Of a stretch of 64,000 bases of DNA, positions 37,343-46,557 are shown piece by piece. Every line of letters starts with the position of its first letter. The stretch's first letter is position 1. The notes under the pieces are model-generated. The model did no database searches. It saw nothing but the letters and a program-made list of their open reading frames with translations, and was not told the DNA's origin. The stretch is from contig JADZDM010000023.1 in NCBI GenBank assembly GCA_020851035.1, positions 1 to 64,000 on the forward strand, read 5' to 3'. This DNA comes from Gemmatimonadaceae bacterium (GTDB lineage: Bacteria; Gemmatimonadota; Gemmatimonadetes; Gemmatimonadales; Gemmatimonadaceae). The position numbers were made by a program, and so were the translations under genes.

Positions 37343-40192
37343 ATGACCACGCTGGAACTCCCCACGGCTTCCACTCCGGTCCCGGCCTTCCTGGTCACGC
37401 GCTTCGCGCGGGGACGCCTCAGCCTCTGGATCCTGCTGAGCGCGATCGCCGCCGTGCTCGACCCCGCGCTGCTGCGCGACCTGCCCCGCTGGGTGTTCGC
37501 GATCTGGGCGTCGTGGATCGCCATCAGCGCGCTGCTCGTCATCGCGCTCGAATACGTGCTGCCGCCGGTGCGGCGGCACTGGCTCGACGCACTGCAGGCG
37601 TGCATCGACATCCCGGTGATCGTGCTGATCACCGTGTACGCCGGCGCCACGACCTACCTGCTCGCACCCTGCCTCGCCATCCCGGTGGCGTCGGCCACGG
37701 GGTGGCTGCCGAAACGTCCGGCGCTGAGTGTCGCCGCCGCCGCCGAGCTGGCAATGCTGGTCGTGATCATGCTCACCGCCGCGGGCGTGGCGACGCCGCA
37801 GCCCACCGGCGCGGCACGCCTCGCCGACGCGCCGCGCAGCTTCCTCGTGATGGTCCTCGCGCTGCAGGCGGCGTCGCTCGCCGTCATCGCCTACCTGCAG
37901 TTCTCGGCGGTGCGCGTCGCGCGTGACCGCCGCGACCGCTGGCAGCGGCTGTTCGACGGCGCCCCCGACTCGATCTTCGTGCTCGACCGGAATGCCAATG
38001 TCGTGCGCATGAACGCGGCCGCGCGGCGCATCACCGGCTTCACCGATGCCGAGATGCGCGCGGGCCAGGTGTCGCGGTTCACGGCCGTCGAGGACCGCGA
38101 TCGCGCGATGACGCAGGTGAACCGCGCGCTCGCCGGCGAGAACTCGTCGTATGAGGCGCGTGGCGTGCGGGCCGACGGCTCGCTCGCGAACGTGCTCGTC
38201 TCGAACGCCCCGCTGGTGGAGGACGGGGCGATCACCGGCGTGCTCAGCATCGTGCACGACATCACCGACATCCGCCGCGCCGAGGAGGAACGCCGGCAGA
38301 TGGAGCAGTCGCTGGACCAGCACCGCCGGCTGCTGCAGAGCATCGTCTCGACCGTGCCCACGTACCTGTACGTGCTCGACTTCCGCATGCACCGCGTGAC
38401 GTTCGCGAACGACGCGCTCCTCCAGATGCTCGGCAAGTCGCTGGAGCAGATCTCCACGATGTCGCGCGACGGGCTGCTGGGCATGTACCACCCCGAGGAC
38501 GTGGACACCATGCGCCGCGGCGCCGATGCGATGCGCACCGGCAGCGACATGAAGCTGGAGATGACGTACCGCCTCATGGGAGGCGACGGGGAGTGGCGGT
38601 GGCTCAGTGACTGCGTGACCGTCTTCGAACGCGACGCCGACGGCACCGTCACGCGCCTGCTCGGCTCGGCGATCGACATCACGGAGCAGAAGCGGGTGAG
38701 CGCCCAGCTCCGGTTCAGCGATGAGCTGTACCGCACGCTGATCGAGAACTACCCCGGCGGCGCCGTGCTGCTCTTCGACGGTGATGCACGCCTGCTGCTC
38801 GCTGCCGGCCGCGGGCTGAAGGAGGCCGGCCTCGACGAGTCGGGGTTGATCGGCGCGCCGTTCGGGCAGGGGCTGGACCAGCACACCGCCTCGCTCGTGC
38901 AGCGCCGCTGCCGGGCCGCCCTGCGCGGCACCGAGCAGCAGTTCGAGCTGCGCCTCGGCGAAAAGACGTATGACGTGCGCGCAGTGCCGGTGCGCGACGC
39001 CGACGGCACCATCCGCTTCGGCATGGCCCTGACGCTCGATGTCACCGAGCGCCGGCGGCTGGAGGCCGATGTGCGCCAGTCGCAGAAGATGGAGGCCGTC
39101 GGCACGCTGGCCGGCGGCATCGCCCACGACTTCAACAACATCCTCGCCTCCGTGATCGGCTACGCGGAGCTGGCGATGCTCGATGCCGAGTCCGACGAGC
39201 TGCAGGCCGACCTGCGGCAGGTGCTCACCGCCGCGGCGCGCGGCCGCCAGATGGTGCAGCGCATCCTGGCGTTCAGCCGCCGCAGCGGCGAGGAACTCCA
39301 CCCGGTGGAGCTGGAGCCCATCGTCTCCGAGACGCTCCGGCTGCTCCTCCCCACGCTGCCCCCCGGCGTCACGATCGACTTCCACGACGAGGAGCGCGTG
39401 CCGGCGGTGCTGGGTGATGCCGGCCAGCTCCACCAGGTGGTCCTGAACCTCTGCGGCAACGCGATCTACGCGATGCGTGCCACCGGCGGCACGCTCACCG
39501 TGCGGCTCCTCCGCAGCGACCTGCTCGGCCAGCCGTACCTGCGCCTCGAGATCGCGGACACGGGCACCGGCATGAGCCCGGAGGTGCTGGAGCGGGCGCT
39601 CGACCCGTTCTTCACGACGAAGCCCCCCGACGAGGGCACCGGCATGGGCCTGGCCATGGTGCACGGCATCGTGACGGGCATGGGCGGCATCCTCAGGCTC
39701 GAATCGGAGGCCGGCAAGGGCACAGTGGCCATCGTGGACCTCCCGGCCGACCTGGGGCGCCCCACGCCGACCGCGAGCCTCGGCGTCGCCGACACGATCC
39801 CGCGCGGCCTCGAGCGCATCATGGTGGTGGACGACGAGCCTGCCGTCGCTGCGTTCCTCTCCAACGCGCTGGCCCGCTTCGGCTACCGCACGAGTGCCTT
39901 CACCAGCGCCGACGCGGCGATGGCGCAGCTCGCCGACCCGCAGGAGCACTACGACCTGCTGATCACCGACATGACGATGCCGCAGATCTCCGGCGAGGAC
40001 CTCCTGCGCGAGGTCCGGCGCACCCACCCGAACCTTCCGGTGGTGGTCTGCACGGGCTTCAGCGCCAGCATGACGCCGGAGCGCGCCTACGAACTCGGCG
40101 CCGCCGGCTACCTCACCAAGCCGCTGTCGGTCAACGAGCTCGCGTTGCAGGTCCGTCGGATCCTCGACCTCGACACCGCCGCATCACGCTGA
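37343..40192 (+). CDS. Membrane hybrid histidine kinase with three PAS domains and C-terminal receiver
   Basis: 949 aa. The N-terminus has five or six membrane helices (about 30-190); three PAS/PAC domains follow (about 199-320, 330-445, 455-570). The kinase core has the H-box GGIAHDFNN (His595), an ATPase domain with [16 protein letters not shown] and [11 protein letters not shown], and a C-terminal receiver (about 828-945) with phospho-acceptor Asp876 in ITDMTMP and Lys in YLTKPLS. It probably relays phosphate to an unlinked response regulator. ATG at 37343 is the first start giving a membrane-type N-terminus. No partner gene is adjacent. Confidence 0.94.
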   Translation: MTTLELPTASTPVPAFLVTRFARGRLSLWILLSAIAAVLDPALLRDLPRWVFAIWASWIAISALLVIALEYVLPPVRRHWLDALQACIDIPVIVLITVYAGATTYLLAPCLAIPVASATGWLPKRPALSVAAAAELAMLVVIMLTAAGVATPQPTGAARLADAPRSFLVMVLALQAASLAVIAYLQFSAVRVARDRRDRWQRLFDGAPDSIFVLDRNANVVRMNAAARRITGFTDAEMRAGQVSRFTAVEDRDRAMTQVNRALAGENSSYEARGVRADGSLANVLVSNAPLVEDGAITGVLSIVHDITDIRRAEEERRQMEQSLDQHRRLLQSIVSTVPTYLYVLDFRMHRVTFANDALLQMLGKSLEQISTMSRDGLLGMYHPEDVDTMRRGADAMRTGSDMKLEMTYRLMGGDGEWRWLSDCVTVFERDADGTVTRLLGSAIDITEQKRVSAQLRFSDELYRTLIENYPGGAVLLFDGDARLLLAAGRGLKEAGLDESGLIGAPFGQGLDQHTASLVQRRCRAALRGTEQQFELRLGEKTYDVRAVPVRDADGTIRFGMALTLDVTERRRLEADVRQSQKMEAVGTLAGGIAHDFNNILASVIGYAELAMLDAESDELQADLRQVLTAAARGRQMVQRILAFSRRSGEELHPVELEPIVSETLRLLLPTLPPGVTIDFHDEERVPAVLGDAGQLHQVVLNLCGNAIYAMRATGGTLTVRLLRSDLLGQPYLRLEIADTGTGMSPEVLERALDPFFTTKPPDEGTGMGLAMVHGIVTGMGGILRLESEAGKGTVAIVDLPADLGRPTPTASLGVADTIPRGLERIMVVDDEPAVAAFLSNALARFGYRTSAFTSADAAMAQLADPQEHYDLLITDMTMPQISGEDLLREVRRTHPNLPVVVCTGFSASMTPERAYELGAAGYLTKPLSVNELALQVRRILDLDTAASR

Positions 40193-40597
40193 CGTGGGGT
40201 CTGGCGAACAGCAAGAGCAACAGGCAGAGCAACCGGCAGAGCAACCGCCAGAGCAACAGCTTTGACGCAAAGGCGCAAAGGGGCGCCAAGGACGCAAAGC
40301 ACAGCGGGACGCCGCGGTCGGCGATGCATGCCATCGTCGAGCGCAGGCGACGGGAACGAATTGAAGGGAAGAGCAACAGCGACAGCAACGGCGACAGCAA
40401 CGGCGACAGCAACGGCGACAGCGACGGCAGGGCGACTGAACTGGTGCCGGAGTTGCACTTGCAGTTCACCTGCAGACCGATACCCCGGGTTGCTCGGAGC
40501 CGTGCGGCACACACGGAACTCTTTGCGTCCTTCGCCCCCTTTGTGGCCTTTGCGCTGAGCTGTTGTCGTGGTCGTGGCCGGTGCCGGCAGAAACGAC
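40193..40597. repeat. Intergenic composite element: 12-nt tandem repeats inside a long inverted repeat
   Basis: A 12-nt tandem repeat containing AGAGCAAC (copies at 40214, 40226, 40238, 40250) leads into a ~46-nt arm (40254-40299) made of GCAAAG-type units. Its imperfect complement is at 40521-40565. Between them is a second 12-nt tandem repeat, GACAGCAACGGC (40381, 40393, 40405, 40417). No reading frame inside looks coding. The ~350-bp unit with inverted ends resembles a MITE-like or other non-autonomous element. Confidence 0.65.
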
Positions 40598-40631
40598 GAA
40601 GGGGGCGCGTCCGAGTGGACGCGCCCCCTTC
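40598..40631 (-). terminator. Strong hairpin terminator of the OmpA-family gene
   Basis: Perfect 15-bp stem (GAAGGGGGCGCGTCC and complement) with loop GAGT, extendable by 5 bp with one bulge, 19 nt beyond the stop codon at 40650. On the minus strand it is followed by CGTTTCT. Confidence 0.85.
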
Positions 40632-40649
40632 TGTCGTGCGACCGATTCC

Positions 40650-42089
40650 TTACGGGCGGATCGGCTTCAGTTCCGTGCGGCGGTTCAGCGCGCGACCGGC
40701 GCGGGTCCGGTTGTCGGCGCGCGGCTCGCTCGGGCCGTAGCCCTTCGTCTCGAGACGCGAGGCGTCGATGCCGGCGGCAACCAGCAGGCGCTTGACCGAG
40801 GCTGCGCGAGCCGCCGAGAGGCGGGTGTTCGCGCGGGCCGAGCCGGTGTTGTCGGTGTGGCCACCAACCTCGACACGGACCGTCGGCGAGGCCTTCAGCA
40901 TGTCGGCGGCACGCAGCAGCACGGTCCGCGAGGCGGGCGTGAGAGCGGCGGAACCGGTGCGGAAGTTCACACCTTCGAGGACCAGGGTCTTGGCGGTGTC
41001 GAGCACCGAGTTGACGACCGGGCAACCCGTGGCATCCACGCGGGTGCCAGCCGGGGTGCTCGCGCAGCGGTCGGCGTCATCCATCACGCCGTCGCCGTCC
41101 GAGTCCTTCGGGACCGGGCAACCCTGAGCTGTGACCTGCGTGCCACGCGGCGTGTTCGGGCAGCGGTCGCTGGCATCCGCCACGCCGTCGCCGTCGCTGT
41201 CGATCGGGCAACCAGTGGCATCCACGCGCACACCAGCCGGCGTGTTCGCGCACTTGTCCTGGTAGTCCGCGACGCCGTCCTTGTCGCTGTCGACCGGGCA
41301 GCCAGTGCTGTCCACCGTCACGCCAGCCGGCGTGTTGGCGCACTTGTCCTGGAAGTCCGCGACACCATCACGGTCGCTGTCGAGCGGGCAGCCGGTCGCG
41401 TCGACACGCACACCTGCCGGCGTGCTCGCGCACTTGTCGTTCTTGTCGGCCACACCGTCGCCGTCAGCATCATGCGGCTTGGTGTTGAACAGGTAGCTGA
41501 CGCCGAACTGGCCGCCGATGTTCGTGCTGCGCTTGTTGTTGAACAGGCGGTTCGTGCCGTTGTCGAACTGCGAGCCGTCCACCGTGACCGCGGCGCGGAA
41601 CGCGACGTTGTCGGTCAGGCCGAGGCGCGCGCCGATCAGCGAGGCCCAGCTGTACTCATTGAACTTCTTCACGGTCTGAGCGGTGTTGGAACCAGCCGGC
41701 GAGTTGGGTTCCAGCCACCGCTGCTCATTGCGGACAGCGCCAAGTCCGAGGAGGAGCTCAACCTGCTCCTGCACCGGAATCGAGAAAACACCGCGGAGAT
41801 GAATCGGCGTGTACGACGACAGCGAGCGCGTCGCCACAGGGACATTGGTCACGCGGCCGTTCGCGGACGAGAGCTCGGTCTCGACGGCGAAGTTCCGGTG
41901 CAAGTACAGGCCGAGCAGGCCGGTCGGCGAGGTCACGGACGAGAAGCTCTTGATGCCGACGTCCGACACGCGGACTCCGGCATTGACTTCGACCGTACCA
42001 GCCTGGGGCGTCTGCGCAAACAGCGGCGCTGCGCTGATCGCAAGCGCGAACAGCGAGCCCGCCGAGCGCAGGCGAACAGATAGCGTCAT
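40650..42089 (-). CDS. OmpA-family outer-membrane protein with thrombospondin type 3 repeats
   Basis: 479 aa. Signal peptide 1-25; a predicted eight-strand beta-barrel (about 27-205, ending FGVSYLF); five thrombospondin type 3 repeats (about 208-370) of the form D-x-DGDGV-x-D-x-x-D-x-C, ending GCP, which bind calcium; and an OmpA peptidoglycan-binding domain (about 375-479) with VEVGGHTDNTGS and NTRLSAARAASVKRLL. It should tie the outer membrane to the cell wall, and repeat number may vary by recombination between the ~93-nt DNA repeats. A GGAGG site lies 5 nt before the ATG. Confidence 0.95.
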   Translation of the reverse strand: MTLSVRLRSAGSLFALAISAAPLFAQTPQAGTVEVNAGVRVSDVGIKSFSSVTSPTGLLGLYLHRNFAVETELSSANGRVTNVPVATRSLSSYTPIHLRGVFSIPVQEQVELLLGLGAVRNEQRWLEPNSPAGSNTAQTVKKFNEYSWASLIGARLGLTDNVAFRAAVTVDGSQFDNGTNRLFNNKRSTNIGGQFGVSYLFNTKPHDADGDGVADKNDKCASTPAGVRVDATGCPLDSDRDGVADFQDKCANTPAGVTVDSTGCPVDSDKDGVADYQDKCANTPAGVRVDATGCPIDSDGDGVADASDRCPNTPRGTQVTAQGCPVPKDSDGDGVMDDADRCASTPAGTRVDATGCPVVNSVLDTAKTLVLEGVNFRTGSAALTPASRTVLLRAADMLKASPTVRVEVGGHTDNTGSARANTRLSAARAASVKRLLVAAGIDASRLETKGYGPSEPRADNRTRAGRALNRRTELKPIRP

Positions 42090-42458
42090 GCCACCTCCGA
42101 AGGGGTGTTAAGTGCGAGGGAGCTGCAGAGATTCCGGAATAGTCGCCCACCAGAGCCGATTGCGCTAGCGGTCCGGAACTTATTGGTACCGCAAGGGATG
42201 GGCCCGAACGCAGGCTGTTCTCCCGCATGCGGCGCACACCACCGTACTGCACGCCGGACTTCTGCTGCGTCCGGATCGAGCGGTCACCCGTGCACGAGTG
42301 ACCGAGCACTGCACAAACTGTCGAGCTCGCCTGTGCACGAGGCACCGGTTGCTACACCACGCACGGCGCCACGTTTCACTGCCGTGCCCCTGGAAGTATC
42401 GGCTCGGAAGTCTCGGATCATCATCGCCAGTCCGGATGACGACCCGCATCGCCACGCG
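42090..42458. other. Intergenic region upstream of the OmpA-family gene
   Basis: 369 bp without a gene. A hairpin at 42281-42304 has arms CGGTCAC and GTGACCG with a 10-nt loop containing GTGCACGA, a word shared with the 58.6-kb repeats; another GTGCACGA occurs at about 42331. It may end the ABC operon or be a regulatory site. The OmpA promoter should be within about 100 nt of 42089, but I could not place it. Confidence 0.45.
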
Positions 42459-44045
42459 TCACACCACCCGTCCCGTCCCGCGCACCCAACCGACGCGGAT
42501 GGCCGTCGCCGCAAGGAGCATCACACCCGTCACCATCCACGGCCCCACCGCGGCACCCTCCGCACGCGCCGCCCCGAGCAGCATCACGGCCAGCACCCAC
42601 CCGGCGATACACAGGAGGTGCGCGACCACTTTCTGCTGCACCAGGACATGCACGGCCAGTGATGCGATCATCCAGCCGACGAATGGTGCCAGCACGCCCG
42701 CGACGACCCGCGCCGACAGCCACGCCACGTCGGGCACCACGCCGGCACCAAGGCCGGCACCGACCGCCGCGGCCACCGCCAGCAGTCCGACCACCACGCC
42801 CTGCGCCGCGACGACGCCGGCGACGCGACCGGCGATGAGCGCGCCGTCCGCCACCGGCAGCACGTCGAAGAACGCGGCCGACCGATCCTCGCGCTCCCTC
42901 CACACGAGCTCGCCAGCGTAGATCGTCGCCAGCAGGATCAGGAACAGTCGGGCATGGAGAGTCACAGCCGAGTACGCCAGCAGCGTCACGTCGGCGGCCG
43001 AAGGGGCGGAGACTTGCCGCCCGTCGAGCCAGGCGTGGACGCCGACATTCACCGCCCCAAGCAGGCTCAGCACACGCCAGCCGGCATCCCGCAGCATCCA
43101 GGCGGCTCCGTGCCGCGCCGTACCGAGTGCAGCGCGCCACGCGGGCAACGGCGCCATGGCTCGCATCGGCTGCACCAGCGGCGGTGCATCACCGATGGGC
43201 GGCTGCGGGGCACCGTCTGGGACGAGGCGCGGCCTGGGCAGCTCGTCGCCGGCGAGGAGCGCACGCAGCGCCACCAGCCCGCCCAGCGTCACCCACAGCC
43301 CCCGCGAGAGCACCAGGCCCAGCGTCACGGGCATCCCCCGCGCCACCCGCTCGGCGTCGGACCAGCCCAACGTGGCCTGCAGCAACGGGGCGCTGCCGAA
43401 CGGGTCCAGCAGCACCGGCAGCAGGCCCGACCGTCCCGCCGTCACCACGTCCACCGCGCCGCTCCAGAACCAGATCAGCACCAGCCCCAATCCGACCAGC
43501 ACCCAGAGCCGGCCCGACAGCACGCCGACGCCGAACTGCAGCAGGCCGACGGCGAGCATCGTGGGCAGCACCACCATCACGAACGGCGGCAGGCTGGCCG
43601 TCATCGCCTGCGACAGCGTCCCGCCACCGCCCACCGCCCCGGCGACCAGACCGACGGGAATCGCGCTGTAGACCAGGCCGAGCACGCCAAGTGCCGCGAG
43701 CAGCTTGCCGGTGAGGTATTCGCGCCGCGAGAGTGGCGTCACCGCCAGCAGTTCCGCCACCCGGTCGTGCCGGTCCCGCAGGACGACGGTCGCGGCCACC
43801 ATCGTCGTGATCACCTGTCCGAAGGCCGTGAGCGCCGAGCTGGCGAGCATCATCGACCAGGCAGCATCCCGCGGCACGCTGCCGCGCCCGCGCACGAGTT
43901 CCACCGGCCCGGCCGCCGCGAATGCCGCGGCGAGCAGTCCCAGCACCAGCGCATAGAGCACCGTGAGCGGCTCGCGACGCTGCACGCGCCACTCCAGCCG
44001 CAGCACCGCCGCGATGCGCTGCCACGTGGTGGTGCCGGCCGTCAT
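42459..44045 (-). CDS. ABC-2-type transporter permease
   Basis: 528-aa integral membrane protein with about 12 hydrophobic helices in two blocks of six, suggesting a duplicated ABC-2 permease in one chain. The start overlaps the ATPase stop by ATGA. The segment VLRDRHDRVAELLAVTPLSRREYLTGKLLAALGVLGL is typical of ABC-2 permeases. With the ATPase it would form an exporter; substrate unknown (no resistance, lantibiotic or polysaccharide gene is linked). Confidence 0.9.
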   Translation of the reverse strand: MTAGTTTWQRIAAVLRLEWRVQRREPLTVLYALVLGLLAAAFAAAGPVELVRGRGSVPRDAAWSMMLASSALTAFGQVITTMVAATVVLRDRHDRVAELLAVTPLSRREYLTGKLLAALGVLGLVYSAIPVGLVAGAVGGGGTLSQAMTASLPPFVMVVLPTMLAVGLLQFGVGVLSGRLWVLVGLGLVLIWFWSGAVDVVTAGRSGLLPVLLDPFGSAPLLQATLGWSDAERVARGMPVTLGLVLSRGLWVTLGGLVALRALLAGDELPRPRLVPDGAPQPPIGDAPPLVQPMRAMAPLPAWRAALGTARHGAAWMLRDAGWRVLSLLGAVNVGVHAWLDGRQVSAPSAADVTLLAYSAVTLHARLFLILLATIYAGELVWREREDRSAAFFDVLPVADGALIAGRVAGVVAAQGVVVGLLAVAAAVGAGLGAGVVPDVAWLSARVVAGVLAPFVGWMIASLAVHVLVQQKVVAHLLCIAGWVLAVMLLGAARAEGAAVGPWMVTGVMLLAATAIRVGWVRGTGRVV

Positions 44046-44908
44046 CGCGCCGTCGCCTCGGCGAACACGTCGTCGAGGGTGGGCACCGCCGTGGTGAAGC
44101 GTGGGTCCGGTGGCGCGTCGGCCAGCACGGTCACCTCCATCGCGCCACTCACCAGGAACTCGCGGATCACGCGCATGGTGGCGCGGGCGGCGATGCCGTC
44201 GGCCCGGGGCAACCGCGCACGATGGATGCGCCCCGCCAGTGCCGCGGCGAGCTGCGCCGGTGGCCCCTCCCGCACGATGCGACCCGCGTGCAGCACCACC
44301 GCCGTGTGGCAGAGCGCCTCCACGTCGGCCACCAGGTGCGTGGACAGCAGCACCGCCCGATCGGCGGCGAGCTCGATCAGCAGGTCGTGGATCCGGTGCC
44401 GTTCCGACGGGTCGAGCGCCACGGTCGGTTCATCCACGATCAGCACGTCGGGCGCCCCGATCAGTGCCACCGCGATGCCAAGCTGCTGCCGCATGCCGCC
44501 CGAGAGCGCGCGTACGGCACGGTCACGGTCGGCAGTGAGGTTGACACGGTCCAGCATCCCGCGCACCGCCTCGCGGCGCGCCGACGGGTCACCGAAGCCC
44601 TTGAGCAGGGCGAAGTGATCGAGCAGCTCGGCGCTGGTGAGCGCCGGCGGGAATCCGAACTCCTGCGGGAGATAGCCGATGTGCGCCCGCGCGCGCGCCG
44701 GCTCGGCCAGTGCGTCGATCCCCGCCACCACGACGCCACCACTCGCGGGGCGCTGCAGCGTGGCGAGCACGCGGAGCAGGGTGGACTTGCCGGCGCCGTT
44801 GGGCCCGAGCAGTCCCGTCACCTCGCCGCGGGGGACGCGCAGGCTCACGCCGTCGAGCGCGCGCACGCCGCCGGCGTACGTGACGGCGATGTCCCGCGCG
44901 GCGAGCAT
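44042..44908 (-). CDS. ABC transporter ATP-binding protein
   Basis: 288-aa ATPase of the ABC-2 exporter type. Walker A GPNGAGKST (35-43), signature LSGGM (about 134-138), Walker B VLIVDEP (about 155-161) and the H-loop STHL are all present. The first gene of the pair; its stop overlaps the permease start. The closest named relatives are CcmA/NatA-like ATPases. Confidence 0.95.
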   Translation of the reverse strand: MLAARDIAVTYAGGVRALDGVSLRVPRGEVTGLLGPNGAGKSTLLRVLATLQRPASGGVVVAGIDALAEPARARAHIGYLPQEFGFPPALTSAELLDHFALLKGFGDPSARREAVRGMLDRVNLTADRDRAVRALSGGMRQQLGIAVALIGAPDVLIVDEPTVALDPSERHRIHDLLIELAADRAVLLSTHLVADVEALCHTAVVLHAGRIVREGPPAQLAAALAGRIHRARLPRADGIAARATMRVIREFLVSGAMEVTVLADAPPDPRFTTAVPTLDDVFAEATAR

Positions 44909-44927
44909 CGCGGCGCGCGGCGCGTCG

Positions 44928-45305
44928 TCAGTCGTCGTCGTCGTCCCGGTTCGTCCCCAGCACGAAGTGCATGATGCCGGCCGTGACGCTCACCACCAGC
45001 GAGCCGATGATGGCCGGCAGGATCCCGTCGACATGGAACCCGAAGCCAAGGCGCGCCGACAGGAACGAGGTGAGCAGCAGCATCAACCCGTTGATCACCA
45101 GCAGGAACAGGCCGAGCGTCAGGAGCACGACCGGGAACGAGAGGAGCTTGAGGATCGGCCGTACGATCACGTTCACGGTGCCGAAGACGAGGGCCACGCC
45201 GAGCAGCGCGGCGTAGTTGTCGCCGGTGAAGGAGATGCCGGGCACGAACCGCGTGGCCACCCAGAGGGCGGCGGCGGTGACGAGGAGGCGCAGCAGCAGC
45301 GTCAC
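44928..45305 (-). CDS. Phage holin family 4-type membrane protein
   Basis: 125-aa protein with four hydrophobic helices and an acidic tail (NRDDDDD). The segment GVALVFGTVNVIVRPILKLLSFPVVLLTLGLFLLVINGLMLLL, given here as a fold description, is the hallmark of the Phage_holin_4_2 (DUF) family, which is found chromosomally in many bacteria and is usually not a phage remnant. GTG start. It lies 19 nt upstream of the ABC operon. Physiological role unknown. Confidence 0.85.
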   Translation of the reverse strand: MTLLLRLLVTAAALWVATRFVPGISFTGDNYAALLGVALVFGTVNVIVRPILKLLSFPVVLLTLGLFLLVINGLMLLLTSFLSARLGFGFHVDGILPAIIGSLVVSVTAGIMHFVLGTNRDDDDD

Positions 45306-45398
45306 GGGGCGGGTCCGGAGCGGGAGGGATAATCGGCGCGCGCGCCCGGGCGGGCGCCGGCACGTACCGTCGGGGGCAAGCTACGCGCCCGTCGTGCG

Positions 45399-45418
45399 GC
45401 CGCGCAGCCCTGCGCGGC
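45399..45418 (-). terminator. Hairpin terminator after the MetX-like hydrolase
   Basis: Perfect 9-bp stem (GCCGCGCAG and complement) with a 2-nt loop, 3 nt beyond the stop codon at 45422. No U-run. Confidence 0.5.
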
Positions 45419-45421
45419 GCA

Positions 45422-46519
45422 TCACGGCGTGGCGAGCGTGCCCAGGAACTCGCGCAGCGTCTCGCCCCAGATGGCGGGCAGCGAGTGCGTGCCATGCCCG
45501 CGGGTGCGTTCCGATACTGGCAGCAGGATGAAGCGCGCCTGCGGCATGCGTGCATCCAGCCGTTCCGCCATCCGCAGCTCCGGCGGGTTCACCTCGTCGT
45601 CCTCGGAATTGATGTGCAGCACCGGTACCCGGATGGTGGCCAGGTGCGGCGACGGGTCATAGTCGCTGCTGGCGTCGAACTGGTAGAGGAAGTCGTTGGC
45701 ATCGGTGGCGGCGAGGCGGCCGTCGATGTAGGCGCGGATCACGCTGTCGGCGGCATCGCGGGTGGGGGCCTGACGCTGCTGCAGGAGCGGCGCCGTGCCC
45801 ATGATCCAGAGGATCTCCATCGCCCCGCGAAGTCCCGCGCGCGGCGGCGCCGTGTACTCGCCGCCCTTCCACTCCGGGTCCTGCCGGATGGCATCCATCG
45901 CCAGGGTGCGCAGCATGCGGTTGCGGCCGGCGATCTGCGTCGGCACGCACGCCATCGGCGCCAGCGCGTCGGCGAAGCCGGGATACATCCAGCCCCAGGT
46001 GAAGGCGTGCATGCACCCCATCGACGTGCCGACGATGACGCGCAGGTGCGTGACCTGGAGCGCCTCGGTGAGCAGCCGCTGCTGGGCCGTGACCATGTCA
46101 CGGTACCCGTACCGCGGGAAGCGCATGCGCATCCCGTCGCTGGGCTTCGACGAGCCGCCGTGCCCGATGCCGTCGGGGAGCACGATGTAGTAGCGCGAGG
46201 AGTCGAGGGGCTGGCCGGGCCCGAAGAGCCCACCGGCGTAGGTGGGGGAGAGGAACCCGCGCCCCGAGCCACCGGTGCCGTGCAGCACGAGCACCGCATT
46301 GCGGACCGTGCCGTCACTCCCGCGCCGCGGCGTGCCGAGCGTGGTGTAGTGGATGCGCAGCGAATCCAGCCGGCCGCCGGCGGTGAAGGCGACGTTGCGG
46401 AGCCAGGCATCGCCCTGGCGCCCGACCTGCGCCCAGGGATTGGCACCGACGGGCTGCGCGACGGCAACGGCGTTGCCGAGGGAGAGCAACAGTGCGGTAC
46501 GCCGAAACGAACGGAACAC
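45422..46519 (-). CDS. Exported alpha/beta hydrolase of the MetX-like family
   Basis: 365 aa with an N-terminal signal peptide (about 1-21, AVAVAQ). Alpha/beta hydrolase domain: oxyanion HGTGGSG (80-86), nucleophile elbow GTSMG (Ser166), acid region INSEDDEVNP and catalytic His342 or His345 near GHGTHS. The segment GPGQPLDSSRYYIVLPDGIGHGGSS is characteristic of the homoserine O-acetyltransferase (MetX) family. Export and the lack of methionine genes make a biosynthetic role unlikely; secreted esterase or acyltransferase is more plausible. GTG start. Confidence 0.85.
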   Translation of the reverse strand: MFRSFRRTALLLSLGNAVAVAQPVGANPWAQVGRQGDAWLRNVAFTAGGRLDSLRIHYTTLGTPRRGSDGTVRNAVLVLHGTGGSGRGFLSPTYAGGLFGPGQPLDSSRYYIVLPDGIGHGGSSKPSDGMRMRFPRYGYRDMVTAQQRLLTEALQVTHLRVIVGTSMGCMHAFTWGWMYPGFADALAPMACVPTQIAGRNRMLRTLAMDAIRQDPEWKGGEYTAPPRAGLRGAMEILWIMGTAPLLQQRQAPTRDAADSVIRAYIDGRLAATDANDFLYQFDASSDYDPSPHLATIRVPVLHINSEDDEVNPPELRMAERLDARMPQARFILLPVSERTRGHGTHSLPAIWGETLREFLGTLATP

Positions 46520-46557
46520 GGTGAGCCTCGCGGTGGGAGCGTGGCACTCCGGCCGCG

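Noticed and set aside
44928-45305. Prophage remnant, from the holin-like protein
   Set aside because: Phage_holin_4_2-type proteins are widespread chromosomal membrane proteins and no other phage gene is nearby.
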